NCBI GenBank assembly: GCA_002189105.1
Contig: NIOB01000001.1
Coordinates: forward strand, 434,001 to 498,000
Direction of reading: 5' to 3'
DNA length: 64,000 bases
Source of the DNA: Saccharibacillus soli
GTDB taxonomy: Bacteria; Bacillota; Bacilli; Paenibacillales; Paenibacillaceae
Part shown: positions 33,011 through 42,245 of the stretch, piece by piece
Position numbering within the stretch: the stretch's first letter is position 1
Layout of the letters: each line of letters opens with the position of its first letter
Translations under genes and position numbers: made by a program
Notes under the pieces: model-generated
What the model saw: the letters and a program-made list of their open reading frames with translations, nothing else
Databases searched by the model: none
What the model was told of the DNA's origin: nothing

Positions 33011-35082
33011 GCGGGAACGGAGAAAACGGCAAAAAATCGTCGGGATCAGGAATTCGGATGTTTGGCGACACATCCAAAAAAGCAAAATCTGCTGGTGGAT
33101 TCGATCCGAACGCGACCCCAGCTTCATCCCCAAATTCCTCACGTTCCAAGGGTGATGGACGCAAACCTTCGTCCACCGGAGGCAAGAAATCTGCCGACCG
33201 GCGCGGCAATGCGTCGGGCGCCGAGATGCGGATCGCCGCGAAGCAGGGCGGCGGGGCAGGCAAGTCCAAATCGGCAGCAGGCCAGGCTGCCGGGAAGTCC
33301 TCTTCCATGAGCCGGTCTTCGTCGGCCGGGAAGACGGCTTCGCCGTCCAAGCGTGGAGGAGGATTCCACGCGGATGCAGGTGCGGGCGGCCGAAGCAATG
33401 GCCGCACAGCCGGCAGCGCCGGGTCTGCGTCCGGCGCGAAGCCCGCAGCCGGAAGCAAACCGGCTGCTTATGGCAAGCCTGCGCCGGGTTCGCGTCCGGC
33501 GCAGTCAGGCAAGCCCGCAGCCTCTGCGTCTGCGGGCCGGACGGCAGCCGCTGGATCGGCTGCCCCGGGTCGTGCGGCGGCCAAGCCGGAGGCCGCTCGC
33601 GGAGCGGCTCCGAAGTCGGCAGCTGCGGGAAGCGCGGCAGACAAGTCGCCGCGTCCGGCGAAGCCAACCAGCGCGGCCGAGCGAATCGCGGCCAAAGCGG
33701 CAAAGGGCGGCGAGGCTCCGCGCCCGCGCCGTCGTAAAGTAGACGCGACCGCACGCGAGGTCGCGCTGAACGTACTGGCAGGCGTCGATGAAGGCGGCGC
33801 CTACAGCAATCTGCTGCTGAACCGTTCGCTTCAGCAGGCGGAACTCAGCCCGGCAGATGCGGGCTTGGCAACAGAGCTGGTCTATGGCACGATTGCTCGC
33901 CAGGCCACATTGGATTATTTCCTGAACCACTTTATCAAGAGCGGCGTTAAGCGGCTGAATCCGTGGGTACGCGCCCTGCTGCGCATGTCGCTGTATCAGA
34001 TCCGCTACCTGGATCGGATTCCGCCTCATGCGGCGGTGAACGAGGCCGTCGAGATTGCCAAGAAACGTGGTCATCAGGGGATTGCATCGATGATAAACGG
34101 TGTACTGCGCAGTATTTTGCGTGAAGAGGATCAGTTGATCCTGCCTCAGGATCTGCCGACCGCCGAGCGGATTGCGCTGGAACATTCGCATCCGCAGTGG
34201 CTGGTAGAGCGTTGGATCGCACAATACGGCGAAGACACGGCAGAGGCCATCTGTGCAGCCAACAACCAGCCGCCTAAGGTTAGTATTCGTGTTAACACCC
34301 TGCGGGTCGGGCGTGATGAGCTGCTGCGTGAGCTGGAGGCGGAAGGCCGTGAAGTTCGCGTCTCGGAACTGGCGTCACAGGGAATCGTCGTGGAGAGCGG
34401 CGGTAATATGGCCAACGATGGGCTGTATCGGGATGGCCGCTACAGCATTCAGGATGAAAGTTCTATGCTGGTCGCCGAAGCCCTCGACCCGCAGCCGGGC
34501 ATGAGCGTGCTGGACTGCTGCGCTGCTCCGGGAGGCAAGACGGCGCATATCGCCGAGAAGATGGGCGATAAGGGCCGGATCGTCGCCAACGATCTGCATG
34601 AACACAAACAGAAGCTCATTCAGGAACAGACGGAACGCCTCGGTCTGACTTCGGTAGAGAGCAGCATTGGAGACGCGCTGGCGCTGAAGGATCATTATCC
34701 GCCGGCTTCCTTTGACCGTGTGCTTCTGGATGCACCTTGTTCCGGATTCGGGGTCATTCGCCGCAAGCCGGATCTGCGCTGGGCCAAGACCCCGGAAGAT
34801 ACCGCAGCCATCGCCAGACTTCAGCGCCAGATGCTGAATTCAGTGTCTGGTCTGGTGAAACCGGGTGGTATTCTGGTGTACAGCACCTGCACGATCGAAC
34901 GCGAGGAGAATCAGCGTGCCGTGGCCGAATTCCTGCGCGACCATGCCGAATTTGTCGCAGAACCTTTTGAGGTGGACGCCCTGGCTTCCCTGCCGCAGAG
35001 CGGCGGCGCCGGTGTGCAAATTCTGCCGAACCAGTTTGGTTCCGATGGATTCTATATCGCTCGTCTGCGTCGCCGGAGCTGA
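33007..35082 (+). CDS. rsmB: 16S rRNA m5C967 methyltransferase with long basic N-terminal extension
   Basis: The last 445 or so residues are a complete RsmB: a NusB-like RNA-binding domain (from about 246) and a methyltransferase domain with DCCAAPGGKTAHIAEK (SAM binding), DAPCSGFG and the catalytic cysteine in YSTCTIEREEN. The first 245 residues are low complexity, rich in Ala, Gly, Ser, Lys and Arg with repeated KPAAGSKPAA-like units, and are predicted disordered. Usual RsmB lacks this. A start inside the frame, such as around 33700, cannot be excluded, but the ATGA overlap with fmt supports the long form. Base composition of the extension is very GC rich. Confidence 0.88.
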   Translation: MSGNGENGKKSSGSGIRMFGDTSKKAKSAGGFDPNATPASSPNSSRSKGDGRKPSSTGGKKSADRRGNASGAEMRIAAKQGGGAGKSKSAAGQAAGKSSSMSRSSSAGKTASPSKRGGGFHADAGAGGRSNGRTAGSAGSASGAKPAAGSKPAAYGKPAPGSRPAQSGKPAASASAGRTAAAGSAAPGRAAAKPEAARGAAPKSAAAGSAADKSPRPAKPTSAAERIAAKAAKGGEAPRPRRRKVDATAREVALNVLAGVDEGGAYSNLLLNRSLQQAELSPADAGLATELVYGTIARQATLDYFLNHFIKSGVKRLNPWVRALLRMSLYQIRYLDRIPPHAAVNEAVEIAKKRGHQGIASMINGVLRSILREEDQLILPQDLPTAERIALEHSHPQWLVERWIAQYGEDTAEAICAANNQPPKVSIRVNTLRVGRDELLRELEAEGREVRVSELASQGIVVESGGNMANDGLYRDGRYSIQDESSMLVAEALDPQPGMSVLDCCAAPGGKTAHIAEKMGDKGRIVANDLHEHKQKLIQEQTERLGLTSVESSIGDALALKDHYPPASFDRVLLDAPCSGFGVIRRKPDLRWAKTPEDTAAIARLQRQMLNSVSGLVKPGGILVYSTCTIEREENQRAVAEFLRDHAEFVAEPFEVDALASLPQSGGAGVQILPNQFGSDGFYIARLRRRS

Positions 35083-35262
35083 TCGCAAGAGAATGGATCG
35101 AACGGTTCACAGCTTCATGAAGAGATGAAGAGAGCATAAATCAGCAGAAAATCCAAGAATGACGCTAACTTTTTTTCGCAAAAAGTCGCTCAAAAAGCCG
35201 CATTGTCCGATATAACCAGGAGGACCTCCGCCGTAGCTGACATGGGACGGCCGGGGTTCTTC

Positions 35263-35291
35263 TTTAGCATGGACGGCTTTTGTGCTAATAT
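35263..35291 (+). promoter_or_regulatory. Candidate promoter of rlmN
   Basis: TTTAGC-N17-TAATAT, 66 nt upstream of the ATG. The 275-nt gap after rsmB contains no gene; a weak ACTTTTT/AAAAAGT hairpin lies near 35168-35186. Confidence 0.4.
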
Positions 35292-35357
35292 AGATAAGAT
35301 GGAAAGCCGTAAAGTCAACGCATTTATATTTTCAACGAACAGGGGATAACCAACAAC

Positions 35358-36416
35358 ATGAAACCTTTCATATACGATTACAACCTCGATGACCTGCAAG
35401 CCTGGGTCAAAGAGAATGGCGAAGCCGCCTTCCGCGCCGACCAGATCTTCGATTGGCTGTACGTGAAGCGCGTATCCAGCTTCGAGGAGATGACCAATCT
35501 GTCGAAGACGCTGCGTGCGAAGCTGGATGAGCAGTTCGCTTTTGTTACACTGAGCGAGATCACCAAGTTCCAATCCAAAGATGGTACGGTGAAATTCCTG
35601 TTTGGTCTGCACGATGAACATGCGATCGAAACGGTAGTTATGAAGCACAACTACGGCAACAGTGTCTGCGTTACTACGCAGGTGGGCTGCCGCATCGGCT
35701 GCACGTTCTGTGCGTCCACACTGGGTGGACTCAAGCGCAACCTGACGGCAGGCGAGATCGTGGCTCAGGTTGTTGAAGCGCAGAAGATTCTCGACAAGGA
35801 TGGCGAGCGCGTCAGCAGCATCGTGATTATGGGCTCCGGTGAGCCATTCGAGAACTATGACGCCACAATGAAATTCCTGCGGATCATGATCCACGAGAAG
35901 GGTCTGAACATTGGACAGCGCCACATCACCGTCTCGACAAGCGGCATCGTACCGAGTATCTACAAGTTTGCTGACGAAGACACGCAGATCAACCTGGCGA
36001 TCTCCATTCATGCACCGAACGACAAGCTCCGTTCCAAGCTGATGCCGGTTAACCGTCGTTTCCCATTCGATGATGTCATTGAGTCGCTGGACTATTATGT
36101 CGAGAAGACGGGACGCCGCCTCACCTTTGAATACGCACTGATCGGCGGGGTAAATGACCAGGCCGAACACGCACAGGAATTGGCGGATGTGCTCAAGACG
36201 CGTATGGCGCACGTCAACCTGATTCCGGTTAACCACGTGCCGGAACGCAAATACGTGCGGACGTCGCGCAGCGACATCTTCAACTTCCAGCGTATCCTGA
36301 CGGAAAATGGAATCAATGCGACCATTCGCCGCGAACAAGGTCACGACATCGCCGCGGCCTGCGGTCAGCTGCGTGCCAAGCATATGGAAAAAGGACAGGA
36401 AAAGTCTGCGAGGTGA
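35358..36416 (+). CDS. rlmN: Dual-specificity 23S rRNA/tRNA adenine-C2 methyltransferase
   Basis: The 352-residue radical SAM enzyme methylates A2503 of 23S rRNA and A37 of some tRNAs. The cluster motif is Cys111-x3-Cys115-x2-Cys118 ([10 protein letters not shown]). The catalytic C-terminal cysteine lies in [21 protein letters not shown] matches the Bacillus YloN form. AGGGG precedes the ATG. stp follows after 5 nt, so rlmN-stp-prkC are probably co-transcribed. Confidence 0.95.
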   Translation: MKPFIYDYNLDDLQAWVKENGEAAFRADQIFDWLYVKRVSSFEEMTNLSKTLRAKLDEQFAFVTLSEITKFQSKDGTVKFLFGLHDEHAIETVVMKHNYGNSVCVTTQVGCRIGCTFCASTLGGLKRNLTAGEIVAQVVEAQKILDKDGERVSSIVIMGSGEPFENYDATMKFLRIMIHEKGLNIGQRHITVSTSGIVPSIYKFADEDTQINLAISIHAPNDKLRSKLMPVNRRFPFDDVIESLDYYVEKTGRRLTFEYALIGGVNDQAEHAQELADVLKTRMAHVNLIPVNHVPERKYVRTSRSDIFNFQRILTENGINATIRREQGHDIAAACGQLRAKHMEKGQEKSAR

Positions 36417-36421
36417 GTTAG

Positions 36422-37201
36422 GTGATTCATACCGTTCATGCAACGCATATCGGAAATGTACGCACCGTCAACGAAGATCTGTCATGGGTGGGCCGCATCA
36501 AGCCGGGCGGCTACACCCTTGGCATCGTCGCGGACGGGATGGGCGGCCATCTGGCCGGAGACACGGCCAGCCGACTCACCGTGGAGACTCTGGTTGCCGA
36601 TCTCAGCGGATTGGAACCGGGTCTGTCGATCGAAGCCTGCGAAGCCGCACTCAGCGATGCGATTCTGCACGCTAATGAAGTGGTCTACCGCAAGGGAGAA
36701 TCCGACATTCGTTACCATAACATGGGCACGACCGTGGTTGCTGTACTGCTCAGTGGCGAAGAAGGGATTATCGCTCATATCGGGGACAGTCGGGCCTATA
36801 AGGTGACGGTTCAGGGGATCGAGCGTTTGACGGACGATCACACATTGGTCAATGAACTGCTGAAAAGTGGGCAGATCAGTGAGAAGGAAGCTGGTTCCCA
36901 TCCCCGTCGCAATGTGCTGACGAGGGCGCTCGGAACTGACCCTGAAGTGAAGGTCGATCTGAATCGGATTCATCTAAGACCTGGCGAGGCGCTGATCTTG
37001 TGCAGTGATGGTCTGTGCAATTTTGTAGCTGAAGCCGAAATGCAGCGAACCGTTCTGAAGCCAGGCACGGCTCTGGATGACCGGGCGCATAAGCTGGTCC
37101 GCATGGCGCTGAATTCCGGGGGCGACGACAACATTACGGTAGCCCTGTTTGAAAACGGACGCGCCGGACAAGACCCGGCAACGAAGGAGTGGGTACAATG
37201 A
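36422..37201 (+). CDS. stp: PP2C-type Ser/Thr protein phosphatase
   Basis: A 259-residue phosphatase (PrpC/Stp) that reverses PrkC phosphorylation. Metal-binding motifs are TVNEDLSW near residue 17, ADGMGGH (37-43), GDSRAY, and SGGDDNIT at the C-terminus. The start is GTG with GAGGTGA 6 nt upstream. It overlaps prkC by 4 nt, the usual kinase-phosphatase coupling. Confidence 0.95.
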   Translation: MIHTVHATHIGNVRTVNEDLSWVGRIKPGGYTLGIVADGMGGHLAGDTASRLTVETLVADLSGLEPGLSIEACEAALSDAILHANEVVYRKGESDIRYHNMGTTVVAVLLSGEEGIIAHIGDSRAYKVTVQGIERLTDDHTLVNELLKSGQISEKEAGSHPRRNVLTRALGTDPEVKVDLNRIHLRPGEALILCSDGLCNFVAEAEMQRTVLKPGTALDDRAHKLVRMALNSGGDDNITVALFENGRAGQDPATKEWVQ

Positions 37202-39504
37202 TCGGTCAGGTGTTCAGCGGCCGCTACGAGATTCTCGAGCGCGTAGGCGGCGGGGGAATGGCGCTGGTATATAAGGCGCTCGACCTGCTGCTGAACCGCT
37301 TTGTCGCGGTCAAGGTGCTGCGTCAGCAGTTTATGCACGATGAAGAATTCATTCGCCGTTTCCGGCGTGAAGCCCAATCGGCAGCTTCGCTGTCCCATCC
37401 GAATATCGTCAGCATCTACGATGTCGGTCAGGATGGGGAAGTGCAGTATATTGTCATGGAATATATCGAAGGTCTGGATCTGGACGAAGTGATTAAGGAA
37501 CGGGCGCCTCTGCCTACAGAAGAAGCGGTTCGGATTGCTTCGCAGATCTGTGATGCACTCGATCATGCCCATAACAATCAGATTATTCACCGTGACATCA
37601 AGCCGCATAATATTCTGATTGGACGTAATGGACGCGTGAAAGTGACGGACTTCGGGATTGCCCGTGCCGTAACGTCCACGACGATCACCCAGACCGGATC
37701 GGTTGTCGGTTCGGTGCATTATTTTTCTCCGGAACATGCCAAAGGGGTCACGGCCGGAGAGAAATCCGACCTCTATTCCCTGGGCATCGTGCTCTACCAG
37801 ATGCTGACTGGAGCGCTTCCCTATGAAGGGGAAAGTCCAATCAGTGTGGCGCTCAAGCATCTTCAGGATGATTTCGAGGAGCCGCGCAAGCTGAATCCAA
37901 TGATTCCGCAGAGTGTGGAGAATATCATCATTCGGGCGATGCGCAAAAATCCGTCCGAACGTTACGCATCTGCGGCAGAAATGCAAAGTGACCTCGATAC
38001 CTGCCTGCTGCCCTCACGCCGTGAGGAGCAGAAGGTTCTTTTTGAAGAGAACGACGATACGGATCGCACCCTGGTCGTACCGGCCATTCGTTCGACGTAT
38101 ACGCCCCCATCCTCCGAGATGCAGCGCGGAGATGCCGCAAGCAAGTCCAAATCCCAGCCTGCGGGCAAAGGCAAAAAAGGTTGGAAAAAGCCGGCGCTTA
38201 TTATTGGCCTTACGCTGCTGCTGCTGGGCATCATGGCCTTCATCGTCATCTATGTACGAGGCCAGTTGGTGGTTCCGGAGATCAAGGTGCCGAACGTGAT
38301 CGGCATGACGGAAGCACAGGCACGGACGACGTTGACGGAAGATGGGCTGATTGTCGAGGACGTGAAGTATGAGTATGATCCTTCTACAGAACCGGGCAAA
38401 GTATTCAGGCAGAGCAAGCAGGAAGGGCTAAGTGTCAAGGAAGGGGCTTCGATTCTACTGACGGTCGGATCGGAGAAGCCGCTCAAGAAGATGCCCGGTC
38501 TGACGAATACCGACTATGATGAAGCGCGCAGGCAGCTGGTAGCGCTTGGAGTCACCGAGGATCGGATTGTCCGTAACGAAGCGTTTGACGATGCCGATCC
38601 GGGAACCGTCATCACGCAGTCTCCGCAATCCGGCGAAGACTTTGATCCCGATCAAGCGACTGTTACGCTCACCGTAAGCAAGGGTGTCGAAGAGAAAGAA
38701 GTGCCGGAAGTGGTGGGCAAGACCCGCCAGGAAGCACTGGATCTGATTAATGGTCAGGCGCTTGCGCCTTCTTCCACAGAGGAGCCAAGCTTTGCAGTGG
38801 AGCAGGGCAAAGTCATCAGTCAGAGTCCAGATCCAGGCGAGAAGCTCAAGCCGGGACAGCCTGTGAAGTTTGTGGTTAGCTCCGGTTATCCGCCTGAAGC
38901 GCTGAACTTCACGGTTAACGTTCCGGTTGAGCCTTCGCAGGAAGGCGTAACGACGAAGGTTCGCATCGAATACAGCGACGCCCGGGGAGAGCGGATCAGT
39001 CTGGGATCGGATAAGATCACCTCGCTTCGCATCTTCCCGGTATCGCTGGTGCTTGCACCGAACCGTAACGGTGTGGTCATGGTCTATCGGGATGGTCAGC
39101 TGGTGGAATCGTATCCGGTGGATTATACCGAAGCAAGCCGGGGAACGTTCCAACAGCCGGAAGTTCCGCAGAAGGAACCTGAACCGACGACACCTCCGGA
39201 AGAAGAACCGACTGAACCAACCGAACCGACTGAGCCGCCTGCCGATAACGGTGGCGATCAGGGGCAGGAGCAGAATCCGGATAACACCACCAATCCGGAT
39301 GATCCTGCGAATGTCGATGGTACGCAAACGGACGACACCCTCGTCCCGCCCGATGATGGACAGCCAGCGGATGAAGGCACAGATCCTTCTGCCTTCGTTC
39401 CACCTGGCAAAGCCGTAGTCGATAAAGTAAATTCGGAAGTTCCCGGTAATAAGGGCAAAGGAAATGGAAAAGGGAATGGGAACGGAAATGGTCCAGGACG
39501 CTAA
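37198..39504 (+). CDS. prkC: PASTA-domain Ser/Thr protein kinase
   Basis: A 768-residue membrane kinase sensing peptidoglycan fragments. Kinase domain about 1-270: GGGGMALVYKA loop, VAVKV lysine, HRDIKPHN (Asp133) and DFG (Asp151). One membrane segment spans about 333-354. Three PASTA repeats (about 358-570) are followed by an extra beta-rich domain and a Pro/Glu/Thr-rich stretch, ending in a Lys/Gly/Asn-rich tail (GKGNGKGNGNGNG). The tail is unusual. ATG 37198 is 8 nt after AAGGAG; GTG 37189 overlaps that site. Confidence 0.94.
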   Translation: MIGQVFSGRYEILERVGGGGMALVYKALDLLLNRFVAVKVLRQQFMHDEEFIRRFRREAQSAASLSHPNIVSIYDVGQDGEVQYIVMEYIEGLDLDEVIKERAPLPTEEAVRIASQICDALDHAHNNQIIHRDIKPHNILIGRNGRVKVTDFGIARAVTSTTITQTGSVVGSVHYFSPEHAKGVTAGEKSDLYSLGIVLYQMLTGALPYEGESPISVALKHLQDDFEEPRKLNPMIPQSVENIIIRAMRKNPSERYASAAEMQSDLDTCLLPSRREEQKVLFEENDDTDRTLVVPAIRSTYTPPSSEMQRGDAASKSKSQPAGKGKKGWKKPALIIGLTLLLLGIMAFIVIYVRGQLVVPEIKVPNVIGMTEAQARTTLTEDGLIVEDVKYEYDPSTEPGKVFRQSKQEGLSVKEGASILLTVGSEKPLKKMPGLTNTDYDEARRQLVALGVTEDRIVRNEAFDDADPGTVITQSPQSGEDFDPDQATVTLTVSKGVEEKEVPEVVGKTRQEALDLINGQALAPSSTEEPSFAVEQGKVISQSPDPGEKLKPGQPVKFVVSSGYPPEALNFTVNVPVEPSQEGVTTKVRIEYSDARGERISLGSDKITSLRIFPVSLVLAPNRNGVVMVYRDGQLVESYPVDYTEASRGTFQQPEVPQKEPEPTTPPEEEPTEPTEPTEPPADNGGDQGQEQNPDNTTNPDDPANVDGTQTDDTLVPPDDGQPADEGTDPSAFVPPGKAVVDKVNSEVPGNKGKGNGKGNGNGNGPGR

Positions 39505-39529
39505 TCCAACAATCGATGGGACACAAGAA

Positions 39530-39549
39530 GGCCGGACGAAAGTCCGGCC
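39530..39549. repeat. Perfect hairpin between prkC and rsgA
   Basis: GGCCGGAC-GAAA-GTCCGGCC: an 8-bp stem with a GNRA tetraloop and no T-run, 31 nt before rsgA. It probably shapes the mRNA rather than terminating it. Confidence 0.6.
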
Positions 39550-39580
39550 CTCTCCCGTTACATAACAAGGACGGTGAAGC

Positions 39581-40489
39581 ATGCCAGAAGGATTAATTGT
39601 CAAAGCACTAAGTGGGTATTATTATGTCAAGGACGACGAAGCGGCTCCGGGTGATTCCACCATACAATGTCGTGCACGGGGAGTGTTTCGGATTAAGGGC
39701 AAAGCGCCTCTGGTTGGCGACCGTGTGGTCTATGCCCTGACCGAAAATGGCGAAGGTACGGTGACGGAAGTGAAACCGCGCACGACAGAGCTGATTCGTC
39801 CACCTGTAGCGAACGTCAATCTGGCGGTGCTGGTTTTTTCGGTTAAAGAACCGGATCTGAGCCTGAATCTGCTGGATAAGTTTTTGGTGCATATCGAGCA
39901 TGAAGGTCTGGATGCGCTGATCTGCTTGACAAAGATGGATCTCATTGAAGAGGATGACAATGAGACCCAAGAAGCTGTACAGAAGGCCAAAAGGCTGTAC
40001 GAATCCATCGGCTACGAGGTACTGGAGACCAGTTCTCCGCAAGGACTGGGTGCCGATCGTCTGCGTGAACGTCTGGCCGGAGAGATCAGTGTCTTGTCCG
40101 GTCAATCCGGCGTTGGCAAATCATCGCTGCTCAACGCGATGTTCCCAAGTCTCGATCTCCTGACCAGTGAGATCAGTCTGCGGCTTGGCCGAGGCCGACA
40201 TACAACGCGGCATGTGGAGTTGGTCGAGCTGGAAGGTGGCGGCTATATTGCCGATACACCAGGCTTCAGCCAGTTGGATTTCCTCGAGCTTGGCGTTGAA
40301 GAATTGTCGAGCTGCTTCCGCGAGTTTGCGGCGCTGCAAGGCGGCTGCAAGTTCCGTGGCTGCACGCATCTGCATGAGCCGGGCTGTCAGGTTCGGGATG
40401 CGCTGGAACGCGGCGAGATCGCGGAAAGTCGGTATAAGCACTACGCGGCTTTTTACCAGGAAATGAAAGATAAAAAACGGAGGTACTAA
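39581..40489 (+). CDS. rsgA: Ribosome small-subunit-dependent GTPase A
   Basis: A 302-residue circularly permuted GTPase for late 30S maturation. An OB fold (about 1-70) precedes G4 TKMD (117-120), then G1 GQSGVGKS (174-181) and G3 DTPG, the permuted order. A C-terminal zinc site is CKFRGCTHLHEPGC. AAGGACGG precedes the ATG. rpe starts 4 nt after the stop. Confidence 0.96.
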   Translation: MPEGLIVKALSGYYYVKDDEAAPGDSTIQCRARGVFRIKGKAPLVGDRVVYALTENGEGTVTEVKPRTTELIRPPVANVNLAVLVFSVKEPDLSLNLLDKFLVHIEHEGLDALICLTKMDLIEEDDNETQEAVQKAKRLYESIGYEVLETSSPQGLGADRLRERLAGEISVLSGQSGVGKSSLLNAMFPSLDLLTSEISLRLGRGRHTTRHVELVELEGGGYIADTPGFSQLDFLELGVEELSSCFREFAALQGGCKFRGCTHLHEPGCQVRDALERGEIAESRYKHYAAFYQEMKDKKRRY

Positions 40490-40493
40490 AGAT

Positions 40494-41159
40494 ATGGTAT
40501 GGATTGCTCCTTCAATCTTGTCGGCGGACTTCTCCAAGCTGGGAGCGGACGTCAAGGAAGTGGAAGATGGCGGCGCCGACTGGCTGCATGTGGATGTGAT
40601 GGACGGTCATTTTGTGCCGAATATCTCATTTGGTGCGCCCATTATGCGTTCGATTGCACCGCTTACGAAGCTGCCGCTTGATGTGCATCTCATGATTGAG
40701 AACCCTGAGAATTACATTCCGGACTTCGCCAAGGCTGGAGCTTCGGTGATTACTGTACACGCAGAGGCGTGCGTGCATCTGCATCGTGTGGTTCATCTCA
40801 TCAAGGAGCAGGGCGTAAAAGCGGGCGTGGCCTTAAATCCGGGCACACCGGTATCGGCGATCCGTGAAGTGCTGGAAGACCTGGATCTGGTGCTGATTAT
40901 GACAGTAAACCCGGGATTCGGGGGGCAGGCCTTTATCGAGCGTACGGTGCATAAGATTCGGGAGACACGTGAACTGGCGAACTCGCTGGGGATGACGGAT
41001 CTGCGCATTGAAGTGGACGGGGGGATCGCGGCAGATACCGCAGGCAAAGTGGCAGCCGCTGGTGCCGATGTCCTGGTAGCAGGCAGTGCCGTATATGGGG
41101 CAAGTGACCGTGCCGCTGCCATTCAGGCGATTCGGGAAAGCGCGGAACGCGGCGTATGA
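40494..41159 (+). CDS. rpe: Ribulose-phosphate 3-epimerase
   Basis: A 221-residue TIM-barrel enzyme interconverting ribulose-5-phosphate and xylulose-5-phosphate. Motifs: APSILSADF near the N-terminus, HVDVMDGHFVPN (catalytic Asp and metal His), VHLMIENP and VDGGI (second Asp) with phosphate-binding AGSAVY. GGAGGT lies 9 nt upstream. Confidence 0.96.
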   Translation: MVWIAPSILSADFSKLGADVKEVEDGGADWLHVDVMDGHFVPNISFGAPIMRSIAPLTKLPLDVHLMIENPENYIPDFAKAGASVITVHAEACVHLHRVVHLIKEQGVKAGVALNPGTPVSAIREVLEDLDLVLIMTVNPGFGGQAFIERTVHKIRETRELANSLGMTDLRIEVDGGIAADTAGKVAAAGADVLVAGSAVYGASDRAAAIQAIRESAERGV

Positions 41160-41410
41160 ACAACCTCAAGTCAACGCTGATGCTGGCGTTGGTCACCTCG
41201 CTGGCCGGTCTGTTAATCTCGCTGTTCACCCTGCTGCCGACCCCATTTAATGCGTTGGTCGGGCTGGTGGCGGCGGTGTTGATGGTCTGGTACTTCCGTC
41301 GTCTGGAAGGGAAAGGGCCACGGATTGCGTTTATCATCTGGACGGTCGTGTATTTCCTGTTCTTTACGGTACTCATGACGGCGGTTCGTTATCGCATGGG
41401 ATTGCTGTAA
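41156..41410 (+). CDS. Small three-helix membrane protein
   Basis: An 84-residue very hydrophobic protein with three predicted transmembrane helices (about 8-28, 33-47, 56-76) and a short RRLEGKG cytoplasmic loop. It overlaps rpe by 4 nt and so is translated with it. In Bacillus this position holds thiN, to which it has no resemblance. The family is not recognised and no function can be given. Confidence 0.75.
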   Translation: MNNLKSTLMLALVTSLAGLLISLFTLLPTPFNALVGLVAAVLMVWYFRRLEGKGPRIAFIIWTVVYFLFFTVLMTAVRYRMGLL

Positions 41411-41454
41411 AGGCCACGGTAACGGTTAAGCGGGCGAAAGGAAAATAGGAAGCG

Positions 41455-41504
41455 AAAAAAGCCGAAAGTCCAGCTTCTGTGCGAAGTGGTCTTTCGGCTT
41501 TTTT
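41455..41504 (+). terminator. Terminator of the prkC-rpe unit
   Basis: AAAAAAGCCGAAAG pairs with CTTTCGGCTTTTTT across a 22-nt loop that can form additional pairs. Confidence 0.85.
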
Positions 41505-41535
41505 GAGCGAATTAGCTCCAGTCATGCAAAAAAAA

Positions 41536-41566
41536 GAGCGGAGCGAAAGTGCGCTCCGTTCTTTTT
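41536..41566. terminator. Second terminator hairpin
   Basis: GAGCGGAGC/GCTCCGTTC (one G-T pair) followed by five T's and preceded by an A-run, so usable on both strands. Confidence 0.75.
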
Positions 41567-41580
41567 GGACATAGGGCACT

Positions 41581-41608
41581 AAAAAACACCTTCAAAAGAA
41601 GGTGTTTT
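41581..41608 (-). terminator. rpmB terminator
   Basis: In rpmB orientation AAAACACCTTC, 4-nt loop, GAAGGTGTTTT, then T's. Confidence 0.9.
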
Positions 41609-41624
41609 CCGGTCTATATCGGGA

Positions 41625-41813
41625 TTAAACGCGAGTCACTTTACCGGATTTAAGAGCCCGGGTGCTGACGTATACGCGTTTCGGTTTGCCGTTTACGAGG
41701 ATGCGAACCTTCTGGACGTTAACTCCCCAAGAACGACGGTTGCGGTTGTTAGCGTGGGAAACGTGATTACCGGAGCTTGGTTTTTTACCCGTTACAAAAC
41801 ATCTGCGAGCCAT
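41625..41813 (-). CDS. rpmB: 50S ribosomal protein L28
   Basis: The 62-residue protein is canonical L28 ([35 protein letters not shown]). The ATG was chosen after AAGGAGGTG with 6-nt spacing; an in-frame GTG lies inside that site. It stands on the opposite strand within the cluster, as in Bacillus. Confidence 0.96.
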   Translation of the reverse strand: MARRCFVTGKKPSSGNHVSHANNRNRRSWGVNVQKVRILVNGKPKRVYVSTRALKSGKVTRV

Positions 41814-41863
41814 GAATGACACCTCCTTGCTTAGATAAAACCTACATAAGCAACACTTCTACA

Positions 41864-41893
41864 ATCATAACACACTAAAAAAAGCTCCGTCAA
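41864..41893 (-). promoter_or_regulatory. Promoter of rpmB
   Basis: In gene orientation TTGACG-N18-TATGAT, 51 nt upstream of the ATG. Confidence 0.65.
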
Positions 41894-41949
41894 CGGTTCT
41901 AAAAACTTTATTTATTTCTACGTAAGCTTATAGTACAATGTTAGGTGGG

Positions 41950-41998
41950 GCCTTTTGCAAAATCTGCTTTGAATTTTTGCCCGGATTTTGCAAAAGGC
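41950..41998. repeat. Perfect 15-bp inverted repeat upstream of fakA
   Basis: GCCTTTTGCAAAATC (41950-41964) and GATTTTGCAAAAGGC (41984-41998) flank 19 nt. It starts about 11 nt after a TACAAT -10 and would be at the very 5' end of the fakA message. No T-run follows. It could be an RNA stem or a protein-binding site. Confidence 0.7.
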
Positions 41999-42245
41999 TC
42001 ATGATGTATGGGACCAAAGGCGAAGCTGTCCGTATAGGTTTCACAGTGGACGAGCAGATTCGGCCGCAGGAGGCCCGCACGCCATCGCGGGGGACGGAAA
42101 CCTGGTTTCCGATGCGCGCACGATCAAGTAGAAGGCAAGCGAGCATACAGCGAATGAACATACGGGTCTCGAACATCAATAGAGAGCGGGGACAGCCGAT
42201 TAGGGGTCTCCGCGTATCCAGCAGGTTTAGGAAGGGGAATTTTCA

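Larger units (their letters stand above)
41814..42245. other. Structured rpmB-fakA intergenic region without yloU or spoVM
   Basis: The 432-nt gap between divergent genes carries the rpmB promoter, a -10-like TACAAT at 41934-41939 for rightward transcription, the 15-bp inverted repeat at 41950-41998 and, further on, a possible branched structure (AGGTTTC/GAAACCT near 42036 and 42103 enclosing GGCC-GCAGGA-GGCC and CGC-ACGCCATC-GCG). In Bacillus the asp23-like gene yloU occupies this position; no such frame is present. An open 103-codon frame here is not protein-like. Confidence 0.55.
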
